From assembly GCA_024734495.1 (NCBI GenBank), contig JALMQS010000136.1, forward strand, positions 3,373,054 through 3,437,053: 64,000 nucleotides of DNA, given 5' to 3'. A program made the translations under genes and the position numbers. This stretch comes from Forficula auricularia (lineage: Eukaryota > Arthropoda > Insecta > Dermaptera > Forficulidae). Below, piece by piece: positions 45,126-56,689 of this stretch (position 1 is the stretch's first letter; each line of letters begins with the position of its first letter). Under the pieces are notes generated by a model that saw only the letters and a list, made by a program, of their open reading frames with translations, searched no databases and was not told the origin of the DNA.

Positions 45126-45748
45126 TCTCACGTATGAACAAATGAATATACATATTTTGTATCAAAATTAATATGGTTCCGTTTTGATTTTTAACAGAAC
45201 CCATAAAGTATTACACTTTTTCTTCAAAATATTTATTCATATTAATCATTTCATTATTGCAAGTTCAGAACGTCATGTCTAAGAATAAATAAAATAAATA
45301 AATAATATATTTATTAATTTTGACTTTTGGTCAAGTTACTGTTATAAGTCTTTTTTTTTGTAGGTCATTCAACCACAGGCACGATTCCCACCTGGGATTT
45401 GATTAGATATCCACGCCAGAATTTCCATTTGAAGTATCATTTTGTTAAATTTACTTTTGCATTCAATACGACTGAAACAGATATTTTGAAATTTATGTTG
45501 TTTTTTTGGAGTTGAATCGGAACTTTACTCAAAGTGTCATTTGGATAGCCCTCAAAAATTGCGATACAAATTACGTTCATACCTATATATTTATTAGACA
45601 GCGTGATGAATGAACTCAGCTTGTGCTTGTATAATGGCCCCTGATTTATTTATTACTCGTTGTTGTGCAACTAATCCTTTTTATAAGATTTTTTTAAGCT
45701 AATTTGATTCGAAATTTAATTACCTAGGCTATGCACAGAGAATGGTTT
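45126..45748. other. AT-rich stretch, no gene seen
   Basis: No repeat partner or coding signal recognised between the LINE and the next Helitron. Confidence 0.35.
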
Positions 45749-45749
45749 A

Positions 45750-46512
45750 TCTACTCTTATTAAACGAGCAAAAATTGTTTGTATATATGTATATTTGTAT
45801 CATTGTTCTATTTTTGAAAAAAGCTTTACCGATTTTGATGAAACAAATTCTATTAACAAGTTTTGTGGATGAGAAAACGATCTGGCTAGGTCTGGACCTC
45901 GATAAATTCAATGTAATTGATCTTTTCTTAATTAAAGTAATTATTGACAGATGAAAATCTCATTAGAAAAGTTTGTTTACATTTTTTTTAATTATGTTTA
46001 TTTTTAAAATTGGTTTTTTAATTTTAAAACCACTAATACGTTGTAGCAAATATTAATATATATATATTAAAATTAAATTTTTTTGTTTGTTTTTAATTAA
46101 CAGGTGTCTAAGTATAACAAAATAAGTGTGTTCACAAATAAAGCGGTTCAAGTGGCTTTTTTTTTATATAATTTGGAAACAAATCTTATTCAAATTTGTG
46201 TTTTTATTTCAGATCCTATATGATTATTTTTTTAATTTATTTTTCGTGTTATTTTTTTATAATGTTTATCAATATGAACGAATGTGGAACAAATTGATGT
46301 ACGAGTAAGCAAATATACACATAATATATGTGGACTATTTAGAAAGCTTGAAATTCCAGAAACTGGTGCGGGGGTGAGATTGGATGTCGGAGGTGCAGGA
46401 GGTGGGGTGCAGTTGTGGGATCCGGGGGTGGAGGCGCGGTGGGGGCGGGTGTGTGGTTTAGGAGGCAGGGGTCAGGGGTTGCCGTGCATCGCTCAGTGGC
46501 TCCAGGTACTAT
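45750..46512 (+). mobile_element. Helitron-A, nearly complete copy (763 bp)
   Basis: 5' end TCTACTCTTATTAAACGAGC at 45750. 3' region: G-rich tract 46360-46480, then a degraded hairpin GTGCATCGCTCAGTGG, CTCCAGGTA and CTAT at 46509-46512 (degraded from CTAG). The interior matches the longer subfamily (AAACGATCTGGCTAGGTCTG, CCACTAATACGTTGTAGCA). The 99-codon frame at 46284-46583 runs through the G-rich tract and is not a gene. Confidence 0.7.
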
Positions 46513-47100
46513 ATCGTGGTGCTAGCAAGCAGACCGCCGCGTCGAATTCCACTATAGGTAGTGCTGTGTGTCTTGAATTTTGAGGGACTATTTTCTATCC
46601 TTTTCTTTAGTTCCATCCTTTGGTGTCTATAAAACGACCTTAACAGTAATATTTCGGCCCCTTTTATTTTGAACATACGCTGAGACCGTCTAATAAGAAT
46701 TTTTGAGTGCTCAAAATTCATATTATTCAATAGCGGATACATCGTAGCATAAATTTATTTATTTTCATCAATTTGAGATTGGATGCTGAGTTTTTCTATT
46801 TGTTTATTTGATTTACAACAAATAGGAAATGGATTAAATTGTTTGAACGCTTAACGATTATCTGGCAATCCTATTTAGCAATTTATTACTTTAAAACACC
46901 ATGATTAGCGTTAATTAATTAATTAATTTTAACAAAACGGAACTGGTTCTCGAATCCCTCCGCCTAAGGTTCGGCACAGGAAACCAAATATAACTTCATT
47001 GGATCGGGAGTCCGGTGAACGGGAAGTAATTCGTCCATTTTCTTCATCTTAAGTTTGGTCAGAAGTCATATACATGCTTTAATTTGTATAAAATTTATAT
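46513..47100. other. Stretch without assigned feature
   Basis: Unique within the window. The part around 46930-47030 (AATCCCTCCGCCTAAGGTTC) has balanced composition but no frame I can support. Confidence 0.3.
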
Positions 47101-47658
47101 ATACAGGGTGTCCCAAAAGTCATGGATCAAGCGTCTGAACACGGAATAGGTGAGTTCAGGATTGTCCAAAATAAAAAAAACAAATTTAAATAAAACTCTC
47201 TTAGTTTTCAGAGTTATGGTCATTTTTTTGAAAACCGTGAAAATCGCTACCCTGCTCTAAATATTTGAATGCTATGGCTACGAATTTTCATGTTACATAA
47301 TTTTAATTTTGTTACGGACAAGATAATACTGCTTTCGATCACAAAACAGAAAATAACTAAGAGTATTATACTTTTTTGAAAAAAAATATTTTTGTCAGAT
47401 TCATGTAGTAAAAAAATTTTGAAAAACATAAAATTTTTTTAAAACATAAAGTCCGAAAAAAAGATTTTTTTTCTCTAAAAATATAATACCTACTTGTATT
47501 TAAATTTTGAATTCTGGTCAATAGAAGGACGTAACAAAAATTAGAATAATAAAGAATGTAAATTTGTAGCCATAGCATCTCATTATTTAGGGCGGGGTTG
47601 CGATTTTCACCATTTTCAAAAAATGCGTATAACTCGAAAACTATAAGACTTTTATTTA
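47101..47658. repeat. Foldback element with ACAGGGTGTCCCAAAA end
   Basis: The left end ACAGGGTGTCCCAAAAGTCA resembles transposon termini I recall from other invertebrates. Arms pair: AAATAAAACTCTCTTAGTTT with TTTCAGAGTTATGGTCA against TGCGTATAACTCGAAAACTA with TAAGACTTTTATTT, and AAAATCGCTACCCTGCTCTA against TAGGGCGGGGTTGCGATTTT. The right end is cut by family A at about 47660. Confidence 0.55.
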
Positions 47659-47659
47659 A

Positions 47660-48482
47660 ATAAGTTGACGTGTTCTGATGTGGCCATCCACTTGACTTTA
47701 CCATACAACCTGTCCCCTCACATATATTTAATATTTAATAAAATGATTTATAATCATGTAAGGGAGGGAGTTTTTGTATTTTTAGATTACTCTGGGCCCA
47801 CTGATTATGTATACAAAATTTGGTTGAGTTTAGCACAAGAGACTAGATTTTCATTTTTTGACCCCCCTCCCCTCATTTCGGGCGCTTAGTTTTTGCATTT
47901 TTAGACTTCTGGAGTCCCACTGATTATGTATACAAAATTTGCTTGAATTTGGTATAAGAGCCTAGATTTTCATTTTTTGACCCTACCCGCCCCCCCCCCC
48001 ATTTTGGGCGGTTGGTTTTTGCATTTTTAGACTTCTGAGGGGTCCACTAATTATGTATACAAAATTTGGTTGAATTTGCTCAAACGGCCTAGATTTTTAA
48101 TTTTTAACCCCCTCTAACCCCCTTAATTTTGGGTCGATGTGCGCAAAATCTAATCAGCTCTTAATCTCAATGGACCAAAACTACGTGTGTAATATGGTTA
48201 AGATATTTACACTAGTTTTTGAGCTAGCTCGATCTACAATATATGATAACGCACAGACTAACTAACAGACTGACAAAACAATTATTATCCTGAAAAATAT
48301 AATTTTTTCGATGTTCACTTATTAGAGCTTTTTTTATAGAACGATATGCAACGTTTCACTCAAATTTTTTTTAATCAAAATAATTTAAGTTCTTTTTTGA
48401 GATATTTCGAAAAAAAGAGGAAAAAAACACTTTTTTCATTCACGATTGCAATACTTGACCATACCCTGTATGGTAAAAGTAA
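47660..48482 (+). repeat. Family A, complete copy (about 820 bp)
   Basis: Begins AAGTTGACGTGTTCTGATGT and ends GACCATACCCTGTATGGTAA. The middle has three direct subunits, each with GCATTTTTAGACTTCTG, TGATTATGTATACAAAATTT and a C run plus ATTTTGGGCG, so part of the element is a variable-number internal repeat; that explains the size range of family A copies. The minus-strand 112-codon frame is repeat. Confidence 0.75.
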
Positions 48483-48554
48483 AAATTTTTCAGGACCGTC
48501 ATAAATTACCTATCCCTGTTTACGGTTTATCGTTGTGATACGGGACAGTCTGTA

Positions 48555-49165
48555 TATTATTGGATAAAAAAATATTTGGTAGGTTTCACATTAAGATATA
48601 AAAAAATAAAACGAATTTATTTTTGGAGAATCTTTAATCTCGATTTATATATTTCGGGTGACTAACCCATCTTCAGGAGAAACAGAAAGTAACTGACCTG
48701 GATAAGTCGAAATTGAATACAAGTCAATGGTAAAATTTATTTTTAGACCAACAAAGGGTAAATATTTAAAATTATTGGAGGGAGAAAGGTAGGAGATCTA
48801 CTTTTGTTTATTCTGAATGGCCCTTTTGAGAAATGAGGATTTCGAATTTGAATACAAGTCAATGGTAAAATTTATTTTTAAGATAACAAAAGGGTAAAAA
48901 TATTTAAAATTAAATTAAAATAATTTTAAATATTTACCCTTTTGTTATCTTAAAAATAAATTTGACTTATGTTCAATTTCGACTTATCAGGTCAGTTACT
49001 TTCTGTTTCTCCTGAATGGGTTAGTCACCCCAATATATATCGAGATTAAGTTCAAGCAAAATTAATTTTATTTTTTTATATCTTAATGTGAAACCTACCA
49101 ATATTTTATCCAACAATTTTAAAAAATGTTTCACCAAGTACCAACACCAAATTCCTTAAAAACTA
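48555..49165. repeat. Inverted-repeat element with facing hammerhead-like motifs
   Basis: Arms 48570-48780 and 48905-49120 are complementary. The minus-strand motif at 48636-48682: CUC, CUGAAGA, U, helix II GGGU/ACCC with UAGUC loop, GAA, AU...AU, C, then GAG; helix I is at least CUC/GAG plus one pair. The facing plus-strand copy near 49010-49048 lacks GAT in the CTGAAGA block and has CAA for GAA, so it is broken. The right terminus carries TTTCACCAAGTACCAACACC and AAATTCCTTAAAAAC, the inverse of the terminus at 63290. Confidence 0.7.
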
Positions 49166-50035
49166 CAGTCTGTATATTGTTATCATATTGTATTCTTAAC
49201 TGTTTTATTGTTTGTTGTCCTTTGGTAAAAGTGATATTTTGAGTTTAACGGAATTATTTGAGACAAATTTATTTTATTTCATGAATTGTATTATGTACAA
49301 TAGCATAGTAGCTAATAAAGAGTTAATTATATATAGAACTTTCAAGTCGATTAGAAATAATAAATAAACATTCATTGACAACATAATAATTCATCGGACA
49401 GGTGTCTGATCTTGTAAATGTTAGCTAAAAAGCTACTTTATAATGTTTATTTTTTATTATATAGGTACTAATCGCCTTGTCCGACTTTCTATGTATCTTT
49501 TTATTATATATTTGAATTTTCATTTTTCTTGTTGTGTAGTGTTGTTTTATTTGAAAATCTTGTTTCGTTTATGGGTGTCGATCTATTTATTGTTACAACA
49601 AATGTTCATGTCACGGTTTCTTTTGTGATGTTTAGCAGTTGCGTGGGTGGGAATGCACAATTTCTTGTTGCTTGTTTTGACTTTGGCTTCACATTTACTG
49701 TTGAATCTTGACATGGCAAAATCAGAAGGTTCTCTAACGTTTTTGAGTCTTTAGTATTAAAAATATAAACATTGTATTCTTCAAGATGTACAGTGGTCAA
49801 GGCAATCATTTGTGACTATTGAACACTTTATTTTGGGGCAATAAAATATTAGAGAAAATAAATAACTTTGTTACGAGTTAGTAGTTATATCTACGGTTTC
49901 CGCAAATTTTGATGATTAGACTCAATTTTTGTCTCCTAAATGTTTGATATTAAAACTTGGAACAAATATGGTCCTTATAAACATAACAGCTGAAGCTCTC
50001 TGGACTCTGTGATGGGTGCCAGATAATAATTTAGA
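49166..50035. other. Stretch without assigned feature
   Basis: Frames of 60-67 codons around 49443-49809 are T-rich on one strand; not recognised. No repeat partner seen. Confidence 0.3.
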
Positions 50036-50039
50036 ATTT

Positions 50040-50960
50040 CGTAATTTCAATAAATTTTATTTGTCATGGACAATTAGTGGGTTTTAAAATAATAACTGAA
50101 ATTTTCGAATTTTATTAAATCTATTTCTCATGGACAATTAGTGGGTTTTAAAATAATAACTGAAATTTTTCGAATTTTATTAAATCTATTTCTCATGTAC
50201 AATTAGTGGGTTTTAAAATAATAACTGAAATTTTCGAATTTTATTAAATCTATTTCTCATGTACAATTAGTGGGTTTTTAAAATAATAACTGAAATTTTC
50301 GAATTTTTATTAAATCTATTTCTCATGGACAATTAGTGGGTTTTAAAATAATAACTGAAATTTTCGAATTTTATTAAATCTATTTCTCATGTACAATTAG
50401 TGGGTTTTAAAATAATAACTGAAATTTTTCGAATTTTATTAAATCTATTCTCATGTACAATTAGTGGGTTTTAAAATAATAACTGAAATTTTCGAATTTT
50501 ATTAAATCTATTTCTCATGTACAATTAGTGGGTTTTAAAATAATAACTGAAATTTTTCGAATTTTATTAAATCTATTTCTCATGGACAATTAGTGGGTTT
50601 TAAAATAATAGCTTCGAAATTTCGAATTTTATTAAATCTATTTCTCATGTACAATTAGTGGGTTTTAAAATAATAACTGAAATTTTTCAATTTTATTAAA
50701 TCTATTTCTCATGTACAATTAGTGGGTTTTTAAAATAATAACTGAAATTTTCGAATTTTATTAAATCTATTTCTCATGGACAATTAGTGGGTTTTAAAAT
50801 AATAACTGAAATTTTTCGAATTTTATTAAATCTATTTCTCATGGACAATTAGTGGGTTTTAAAATAATAACTGAAATTTTCGAATTTTATTAAATCTATT
50901 TCTCATGTACAATTAGTGGGTTTTAAAATAATATTTGAAATTTTCGAATTTTATTAAATG
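50040..50960 (+). repeat. Tandem repeat, unit about 64 bp, fourteen copies
   Basis: Unit: ACAATTAGTGGGTTTTAAAA, TAATAACTGAAATTTTCGAA, TTTTATTAAATCTATTTCTC, ATGG or ATGT. Units differ mainly at the G/T after CAT and by single-base length changes. ATTAGTGGGTTTTAAAAT is also a fixed internal motif of Helitron-A (17500, 35365, near 52415 as TTAGTCGGTTTTAAAATT), so the array probably arose from Helitron-A sequence. Confidence 0.95.
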
Positions 50961-51540
50961 CCAGAAAAAGAGACAGAATTGAGTAGAAAATCTTGTAGAT
51001 CAGATATAATTTTTATTTTTAATTTTGATTGACTGAAAGAGAAATATATAAATTTCCGTAAACATTTTTTTACCTTCTTCACTTGTCAAAATAAGCAAAT
51101 CAAAATGTTAATCTTGATGAATTTCAGATTTATATATAGGTAGGTATATATAATTCTCTGTAACTGCTGGCAATGATGATTAGCCAAAGCGAGAATCTCC
51201 TTCAATCTCACCTCACGAGAGATTCAAAGATCCTTCTTTCTGTCTGTGTGGGTACCTATACTAAAGAACCCCAGGATTTTTGCTGACTCAAGATACGATT
51301 CAGTTCTCAGGCGTTTTGTCTCATTACCACGCATCTGCTTCTTTTGCTTACAATCTGTTCACGAGGAAATGGTTTACTGAAGACCTCTTCTCATATATTA
51401 TATATAGAGAGAGAATTGAAGCTTGCTATGGCATGAAAGATTTCACCGGAAATAACTTAATGTTTTGAGAATTTTTTGAATCTTTTGTATGTACAGGGGA
51501 GATATCATTGAAATTGTTGCTTAATTTGCTTAATGCAAAA
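50961..51540. other. Stretch without assigned feature
   Basis: Single-copy in the window; a 62-codon frame at 51280-51468 (…GVLSHYHASASFAYNLFTRK…) is not recognised. Balanced composition around 51175-51350 could be host sequence. Confidence 0.25.
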
Positions 51541-51542
51541 AA

Positions 51543-52150
51543 TCTATATATATAAAATTCTTTGCCCGATACACACTCACTCACTCACTCACCACTCACT
51601 CACTGCACACTAACTCACTCACCATCAAAACAGCCAGAACCACTGAACATAGAAACATGAAATTTGGAGAGGATATTACATCTATGACATAGGGGCTCAA
51701 TAAGAAAGGATTTTTCAGTCGACCCTAAGGGGGTCAAAAGGGCAAAGTGTGTTTTCACTGATTATGCGATATCTCTTAAGGACGATAAAATATCTACTTG
51801 CTTTTTACTTATAAAAATACTAAATTAAAATATCTAAAAACTATTAGTTGAATAAAAGATTTCACTGTCGATGGTAACAGAATTGTTTTTATTTTAGGTT
51901 AAAAATAAAATAAAATGAGAGTCTTCTGTTTAAAATAATTAAAAATTATTTTATTTATTTTATTTATTATTTATTTATTATTTATTATTATTTTATTTTA
52001 TTTAAAAAACAGAAGACTCTCTCATTTTATTTCATTTTAACCTAAAATCTAAAAACTATTTTCAGGATTTTTGAAATTCGACCTCTAAAGGGGTCAAAAG
52101 GGGCAACATATCTTTGGAATGTGTTTACACTAATTATGCATTTTCAATTT
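51543..52150 (+). mobile_element. Helitron-B, 5' part, interrupted
   Basis: 5' end TCTATATATATAAAATTCTT after A, a CACT tetranucleotide run (51573-51620), then AACAGCCAGAACCACTGAAC and AGGGGGTCAAAAGGGC. It is homologous to 30430-30870 inverted. The homology is interrupted at 51846-52045 by a hairpin insertion, resumes with TTTCAGGATTTTTGAAATTC, and stops near 52150. No 3' hairpin seen. Confidence 0.65.
51832..52060. mobile_element. Hairpin insertion with a 14-bp target duplication
   Basis: About 200 bases flanked by direct ATCTAAAAACTATT on both sides. Arms TTTTAGGTTAAAAATAAAAT with GAGAGTCTTCTGTTT, and AAACAGAAGACTCTC with TTCATTTTAACCTAAAA, enclose an AT-rich loop. Compared with the intact Helitron-B sequence near 30590, the insertion point is clear. 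Fourteen-base duplications are typical of target-primed reverse transcription rather than TIR transposition. Confidence 0.65.
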
Positions 52151-52164
52151 TTTTTTTTTTTATA

Positions 52165-52395
52165 TATAATTTATTAAACCAATTATTTTACATTAATTAA
52201 TGTATACATTGTATTTTTTTGCTTCGATTCGGAGATTACTTCTCCACCATCCAGTGTCCTTATTCATCTTTAGTCCTTGTTTTTAATAAGAGGAAAAATC
52301 TAATTAGATAAAAAAACCTCTTTTCCGATAATTATTTCAATTCCATTATTCCCCAATCAAGTCGATTGGTTTATCTCCCATGCATTTTTTTGTGT
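52165..52395 (-). repeat. Single unit of the 14.2-15.1 kb tandem block
   Basis: Minus-strand match to that unit: ACATTAATTAATGTATACAT, TCGGAGATTACTTCTCCACC, TTTTAATAAGAGGAAAAATC and AATTCCATTATTCCCCAATC. Confidence 0.8.
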
Positions 52396-53160
52396 CATTT
52401 TCAATTAGTTCAATTAGTCGGTTTTAAAATTAAAAAATTCCAGTCGACGTCGTCGCGCAAGCCTATTATATTAAGTGTACTATAGATATGGTTATATGTT
52501 TATGTGCATCAATCAGAGGACACCCTCATTGATTTCTCTTTACGAATCATCAACTCTGCTACTTTGCGCAAAATAAATATTTTCAATTTAAAAGTATTCT
52601 TGGATTAATGCAAATCGTTAGCCCAAAGTTTTCCGGAAATCTTGACTGCTATTGAAATCTCCATGAATCTGATTTCAAATGTGTATGTGTGAGGAGGACA
52701 CACGGAGGTGTCAGTGGCTGGCTGCGTCATGGTTTGGTGGCCACAAGGGCACGTCTGCTTCTTACAAAGGGCATTGTGGTCCATCCAGGATGGCATCTCT
52801 CTCAGGGATGCTGCTGCCTGGCTGGCTAGCTGGCCATTAGCATTTCAAATCTGGCCTCACGGTCAGTGTGGAGGATCGACCTCGGTGATGTGATGCTACT
52901 CACAGACATCCCAAAACAGATTCAGAGCTCACTCAGCCTCAATGGTCACGCAGAAAGAATACTCTAGAACACAAACATGGGGGTGTCAAAGTGGAAACTC
53001 TTTCTAAAAGAATATAAATCTGCATTAAGTAAGGAAAGTCTAATCTTAAGACTACAATCTCTACTAACTAGAACGCCCGAAGCCGTCAATTTGACGGTTT
53101 TTTCATTTCATTTCTCTTTCATTTCGTTACTATTTAAGTTAGAACTTTGAAACTCGCTGA
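52396..53160. other. GC-richer single-copy segment, unassigned
   Basis: The part at 52680-52930 has balanced composition (AAGGGCACGTCTGCTTCTTA, GGATGCTGCTGCCTGGCTGG) and is open on both strands for about 60 codons; neither translation is recognised. Together with 12950-13090 it is among the best candidates for host, non-repeat DNA. Confidence 0.25.
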
Positions 53161-53164
53161 CTTT

Positions 53165-54225
53165 TTAACCAACTTCAAAAAAAGAGGAGGAGGTTCTCTA
53201 TTCGACTGAATTTTTTTTTGTGCCTATGTTACCTCATATCTCCGCCAATTGTCAACCGATTTTGAAATTTTTTTTGCATTGGGTCCAGTCTAGCTTCCGA
53301 TTGGTCCATTTTTTTTTTCGTTTTTTTTTCATAGGTATTAGACCTTTTTTATTAGGTTTGTTTAGACCTAACCGCTATGTTTATGAACCGATTTCGATGG
53401 TTCTTTTTTTATCCGAAAGAGGGGGTGTCTTAGGGATGGTGTCATATTAATTTGGTCAAAGTTCTGATGATATGATCACTATTAATAACATCACTAAAAA
53501 GAGAAAAATAAAAATAATTTTTAAAAAAAGAAAAAATAAAAACCGACTTCAAAAATTAAATGCAACAAAATAAAATACACCAAGGTATAAAATAATTATT
53601 ATCTTATTTAGTTACAACTAAACGACGAAATATTAACATGAAATTACTTTTGAAGTCGGTGCCAAACTAACCTTTTCTCTAATGACATACCCGCCAAACG
53701 TACTAAAAGTAAGATCCGTCGAGTGCGATTCATAAAAGGTATATGTTTGGCACCTTTTAAAAAGTAATTTCATGTTAATGGTAAATAAAGATAATAGTTT
53801 TACTACCTTTTTAGTGTATTTTTATTTGTTGCATTTAATTTTTTTGAGAATCGGTTTTATTTTTTCTTAAAATTATTTTACATTTTTTCTCTTTTTAGTG
53901 ATGTTATTAATAGTGATTATATCATCAGAACTTGATTTAAATGACACCATCTAAGACACTCGGAAAAAAAAGAACCATCGAGAGAATCGGTTATAGAAGT
54001 TAGGTCTAGAGCAAATTTTAATAAAAAAAAGGTCTAATACCTATTATGGAAAAAAATACGAAAAAAAATGGGACAATCGAATTGGAATAATTTGAATGCA
54101 AAAATTTTCAAAATCGGTTGACAAGTGGCTGAAATTATGAGGTAACATAGGCACAAAAAAAAAAAAAAAAAAATTCAATCGAATAGAGAACCTCCTCCTT
54201 TTTTTGAAGTCAATTAAAAAAAAAG
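53165..54225. mobile_element. AACCGACTTC foldback element, full but decayed copy with both long arms
   Basis: Left arm AGGAGGAGGTTCTCTATTCG, core around 53640-53770 (GAAGTCGGTGCCAAAC against ATGTTTGGCACC), right arm ending CGAATAGAGAACCTCCTCCT and GAAGTCAATTAA. Unlike other copies, it carries the long arm on both sides, giving a nearly symmetric element of about 1.06 kb. The right half has many small deletions. Confidence 0.75.
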
Positions 54226-54636
54226 CTCAAAAAAAACAAAATCGAAAAAAAATATATTGCCTCATACCTAGAGGGTGGGGCATAAAGATCTCCCACAATT
54301 TGAACAAAAGGGTATAAAAAAATTGAATATATTTTTGAAAGGCACTTAAAAATATCTTTTTTAAATGTGTTTTAAACATTATATCAGACAAAAAAAGAAG
54401 GGGGTCAACAATGAAAATTCTAGCCCTTTTCAGCTAAAACTTAACCAAATTTTGTATACATATTCCGTGGGCCCCCAAAATGCTAGAAATGCATAAAATA
54501 ACCACCAAAAAGTAGCGGGGAGGGTCAAAAATGAAATTCTAGCCCTTTCGACCAAACTATGTAGGTATACAAATTTGGTTGAGTTTGGTCGAAAGGGCTC
54601 GAATTTTAATTTCCTGACCCCCACCCTTTTTACTTT

Positions 54637-55322
54637 TACCATACAGGGTATGGTCAAGTATTGTAATCGTGCATGAAAAAAGTGTTTTTTTTCCTTCTTT
54701 TTTTCAAAATATCTCAAAAACGGCTGAAAATATTTTGATTAGAAAAATTGAGCAAAACCATGGCATTTCGCTCTACAAAAACTCAAATAAGTGAACATCG
54801 AAAGAATTATATTTTTCGAGATAATAATTGTTTTGTCAAAATGTCTGTTAGTCTGTTATAGTTAGTTACTTAGTCCGTGCGTTACAGAATTTTGTGGACG
54901 AGCTTGCTCAAAAACTATTGCGAATATCGAAACCAAATTTCACACGTAGTTTTGGTCCATTGAGATTAAGAGCTGATTAGATTTTGGTGTATATGGACCC
55001 AAAATTAAGGGGGACTGAAAGGGGGGGGTTAAAAATTAAAAATCTAAGCCTTTTGAGCAAATTCAACCAAATTTTGTCTACATAATCAGTGGACCCCCAG
55101 AAGTCTAAAAATGCAAAAACTAACTGCCCAAAGGGGGGGGGTCAAAAATTGAAAATCTTGGCCATATACCAAACTCAACCAAATTTTGTATACATAATCA
55201 GTGGGACACCAGAAGTATAAAAATGCAAAAACTAATCACCCCTACATGATTATAAATAATTTTATAGGCCAGGTTGTATGGTAAAGTCAAGTGGATGGCC
55301 ACATCAGAACACGTTAGCTTAT
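54637..55322 (-). repeat. Family A, complete copy (about 690 bp)
   Basis: TTTACCATACAGGGTATGGT at 54640 through the ATGGCCACATCAGAACACGT block. Two internal subunits (GTCTAAAAATGCAAAAACTA) are visible. A related but shorter unit with TTAACCAAATTTTGTATACA lies just upstream at 54430-54600. Confidence 0.75.
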
Positions 55323-55739
55323 TTTTGTCTGATATAATGTTTATGACACATTTAAAAAATAAAGTTATTTTATGTTTTTCACTTTTTTCATTTTTTATAC
55401 CTTTTTCAAAATCTGAGAAATCTTTGTGCCCCATCCTGTTTAATATATTTTACCAGAAATTAATTATTTTGACAAAATATCTGTAAAATACGTTACTAAA
55501 TTTTATATACGTTCTAGGTCAAAAACTGGTGTGAATATCAAAATGAAATTTTACAAGTAGCTTTTGTGCATTTTGAGATTAACAGCTGATTGGAATTCGG
55601 TTGAAATCGAATTAACAATTAAAAGGGGGTTGGGGTCTTAAAAAATTTAAATGAATTATTTAATTTAATTATTGTGCTAATATGTAGTGTAATTATTGAA
55701 AATATTTAAAGAGGGGGAGGGGCTCAAAATTAAATTGGG

Positions 55740-55885
55740 TTCTCTCAAGTGCCAAATCCGCCACTGTTTATAGTCCTTACATGCTAAATGTAAAATAATA
55801 TTCTATTATCTTCTACTTGGAAATGAAAGTGGAAGTGGAAGTAGGTGTACACTAATTTTACGTCGAGGTTCACCCCTCGACTTTA
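55740..55885. repeat. Possible transposon tip plus MITE end
   Basis: The minus-strand CAGTGGCGGATTTGGCACTT (end at about 55765) looks like a hAT-type terminus but has no partner. At about 55815-55881, ATGAAAGTGGAAGTGG, TAGGTGTACA and CGAGGTTCACCCCTCGA match one end of the 8072-8210 MITE. Confidence 0.4.
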
Positions 55886-56675
55886 CTCTACAACCTTGGC
55901 CCCTCACTTATATTTAATATTTAATAAAAATTATTTCTAATCATGTAGTGGGTGGGTTCATTTTACCATTTTTAGACTTCTGGGGGCCCACTGATTATGT
56001 ATACAAAATTTGGTTGAGTTTGGTACAAGAGCCTAGATTTTTTATTTTTACCCCCCCCCTCCACCCCCTCCACCCCCTTAATTTTGGGTCGATATACACC
56101 AAAATCTAATCAGCTCTTAATCATGTAGTGGACCTTCAGGGCGATGAGGGGTTCTTTGATGAATTTTTATAGCTTCAACAGAAGAACTTATAGGGAAATC
56201 GCCATGCGCTAGAAATTGTATAAAGAAATTTTTTTCTGTAAATTTATTATGTAAATGTACCTATAATTATGTAAATACTCCTATAATTAAATTCACCCGA
56301 CTATATAAATATTTCTTGTTAGTGGAGGCCCCTACCTGCGTGGCCCAATAAACGAAAAATCAATGGACCAAAACTACGGGTGAAATTTGGTTTTGATATT
56401 CACACTATTTTTTGAGCTAGCTCGTCCACAAAAAATTAGTTAACGCACAGACAAACAGACATTTTGACAAAACAATTATTATCTCGAAAAATATAATTTT
56501 TTCGATGTTCACTTATAAGACCTTTTTTGTTGACCGAAATGCCATGGTTTCGCCTAATTTTTTTAATCAAAATAGTTTCAGCCGTTTTTGAGATATTTTG
56601 GAAAAAAGAAGCTAAAAACCACTATTTTCATGCACGATTACACTACTTGGCCATACCATGTATGGTAAAGTAATA
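55882..56675 (+). repeat. Family A copy interrupted by a retro-insertion
   Basis: Starts CTTTACTCTACAACCTTGGC and ends with CATACCATGTATGGTAAAG. The intact family reads CTCTTAATCTCAATGGACC; here the text is split after CTTAATC and resumes at TCAATGGACC, with about 235 bases between. Confidence 0.75.
56124..56360 (+). mobile_element. Short 3'-end retroposon fragment with poly(A) signal
   Basis: The insert begins ATGTAGTGGACCTTCAGGGC and ends TGGCCCAATAAACGAAAAA, i.e. an AATAAA-type signal close to a short A tail, as expected for the 3' end of a 5'-truncated LINE. No coding sequence. No clear target duplication. Confidence 0.5.
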
Positions 56676-56689
56676 AAAAGTGTGTAGTT

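Noticed and set aside
46284..46583. Glycine-rich 99-codon protein
   Set aside because: It runs through the G-rich tract and 3' hairpin of a Helitron-A copy.
47366..47704. 112-codon minus-strand frame
   Set aside because: It spans the junction of a foldback arm and family A, so it cannot be an ancestral gene.
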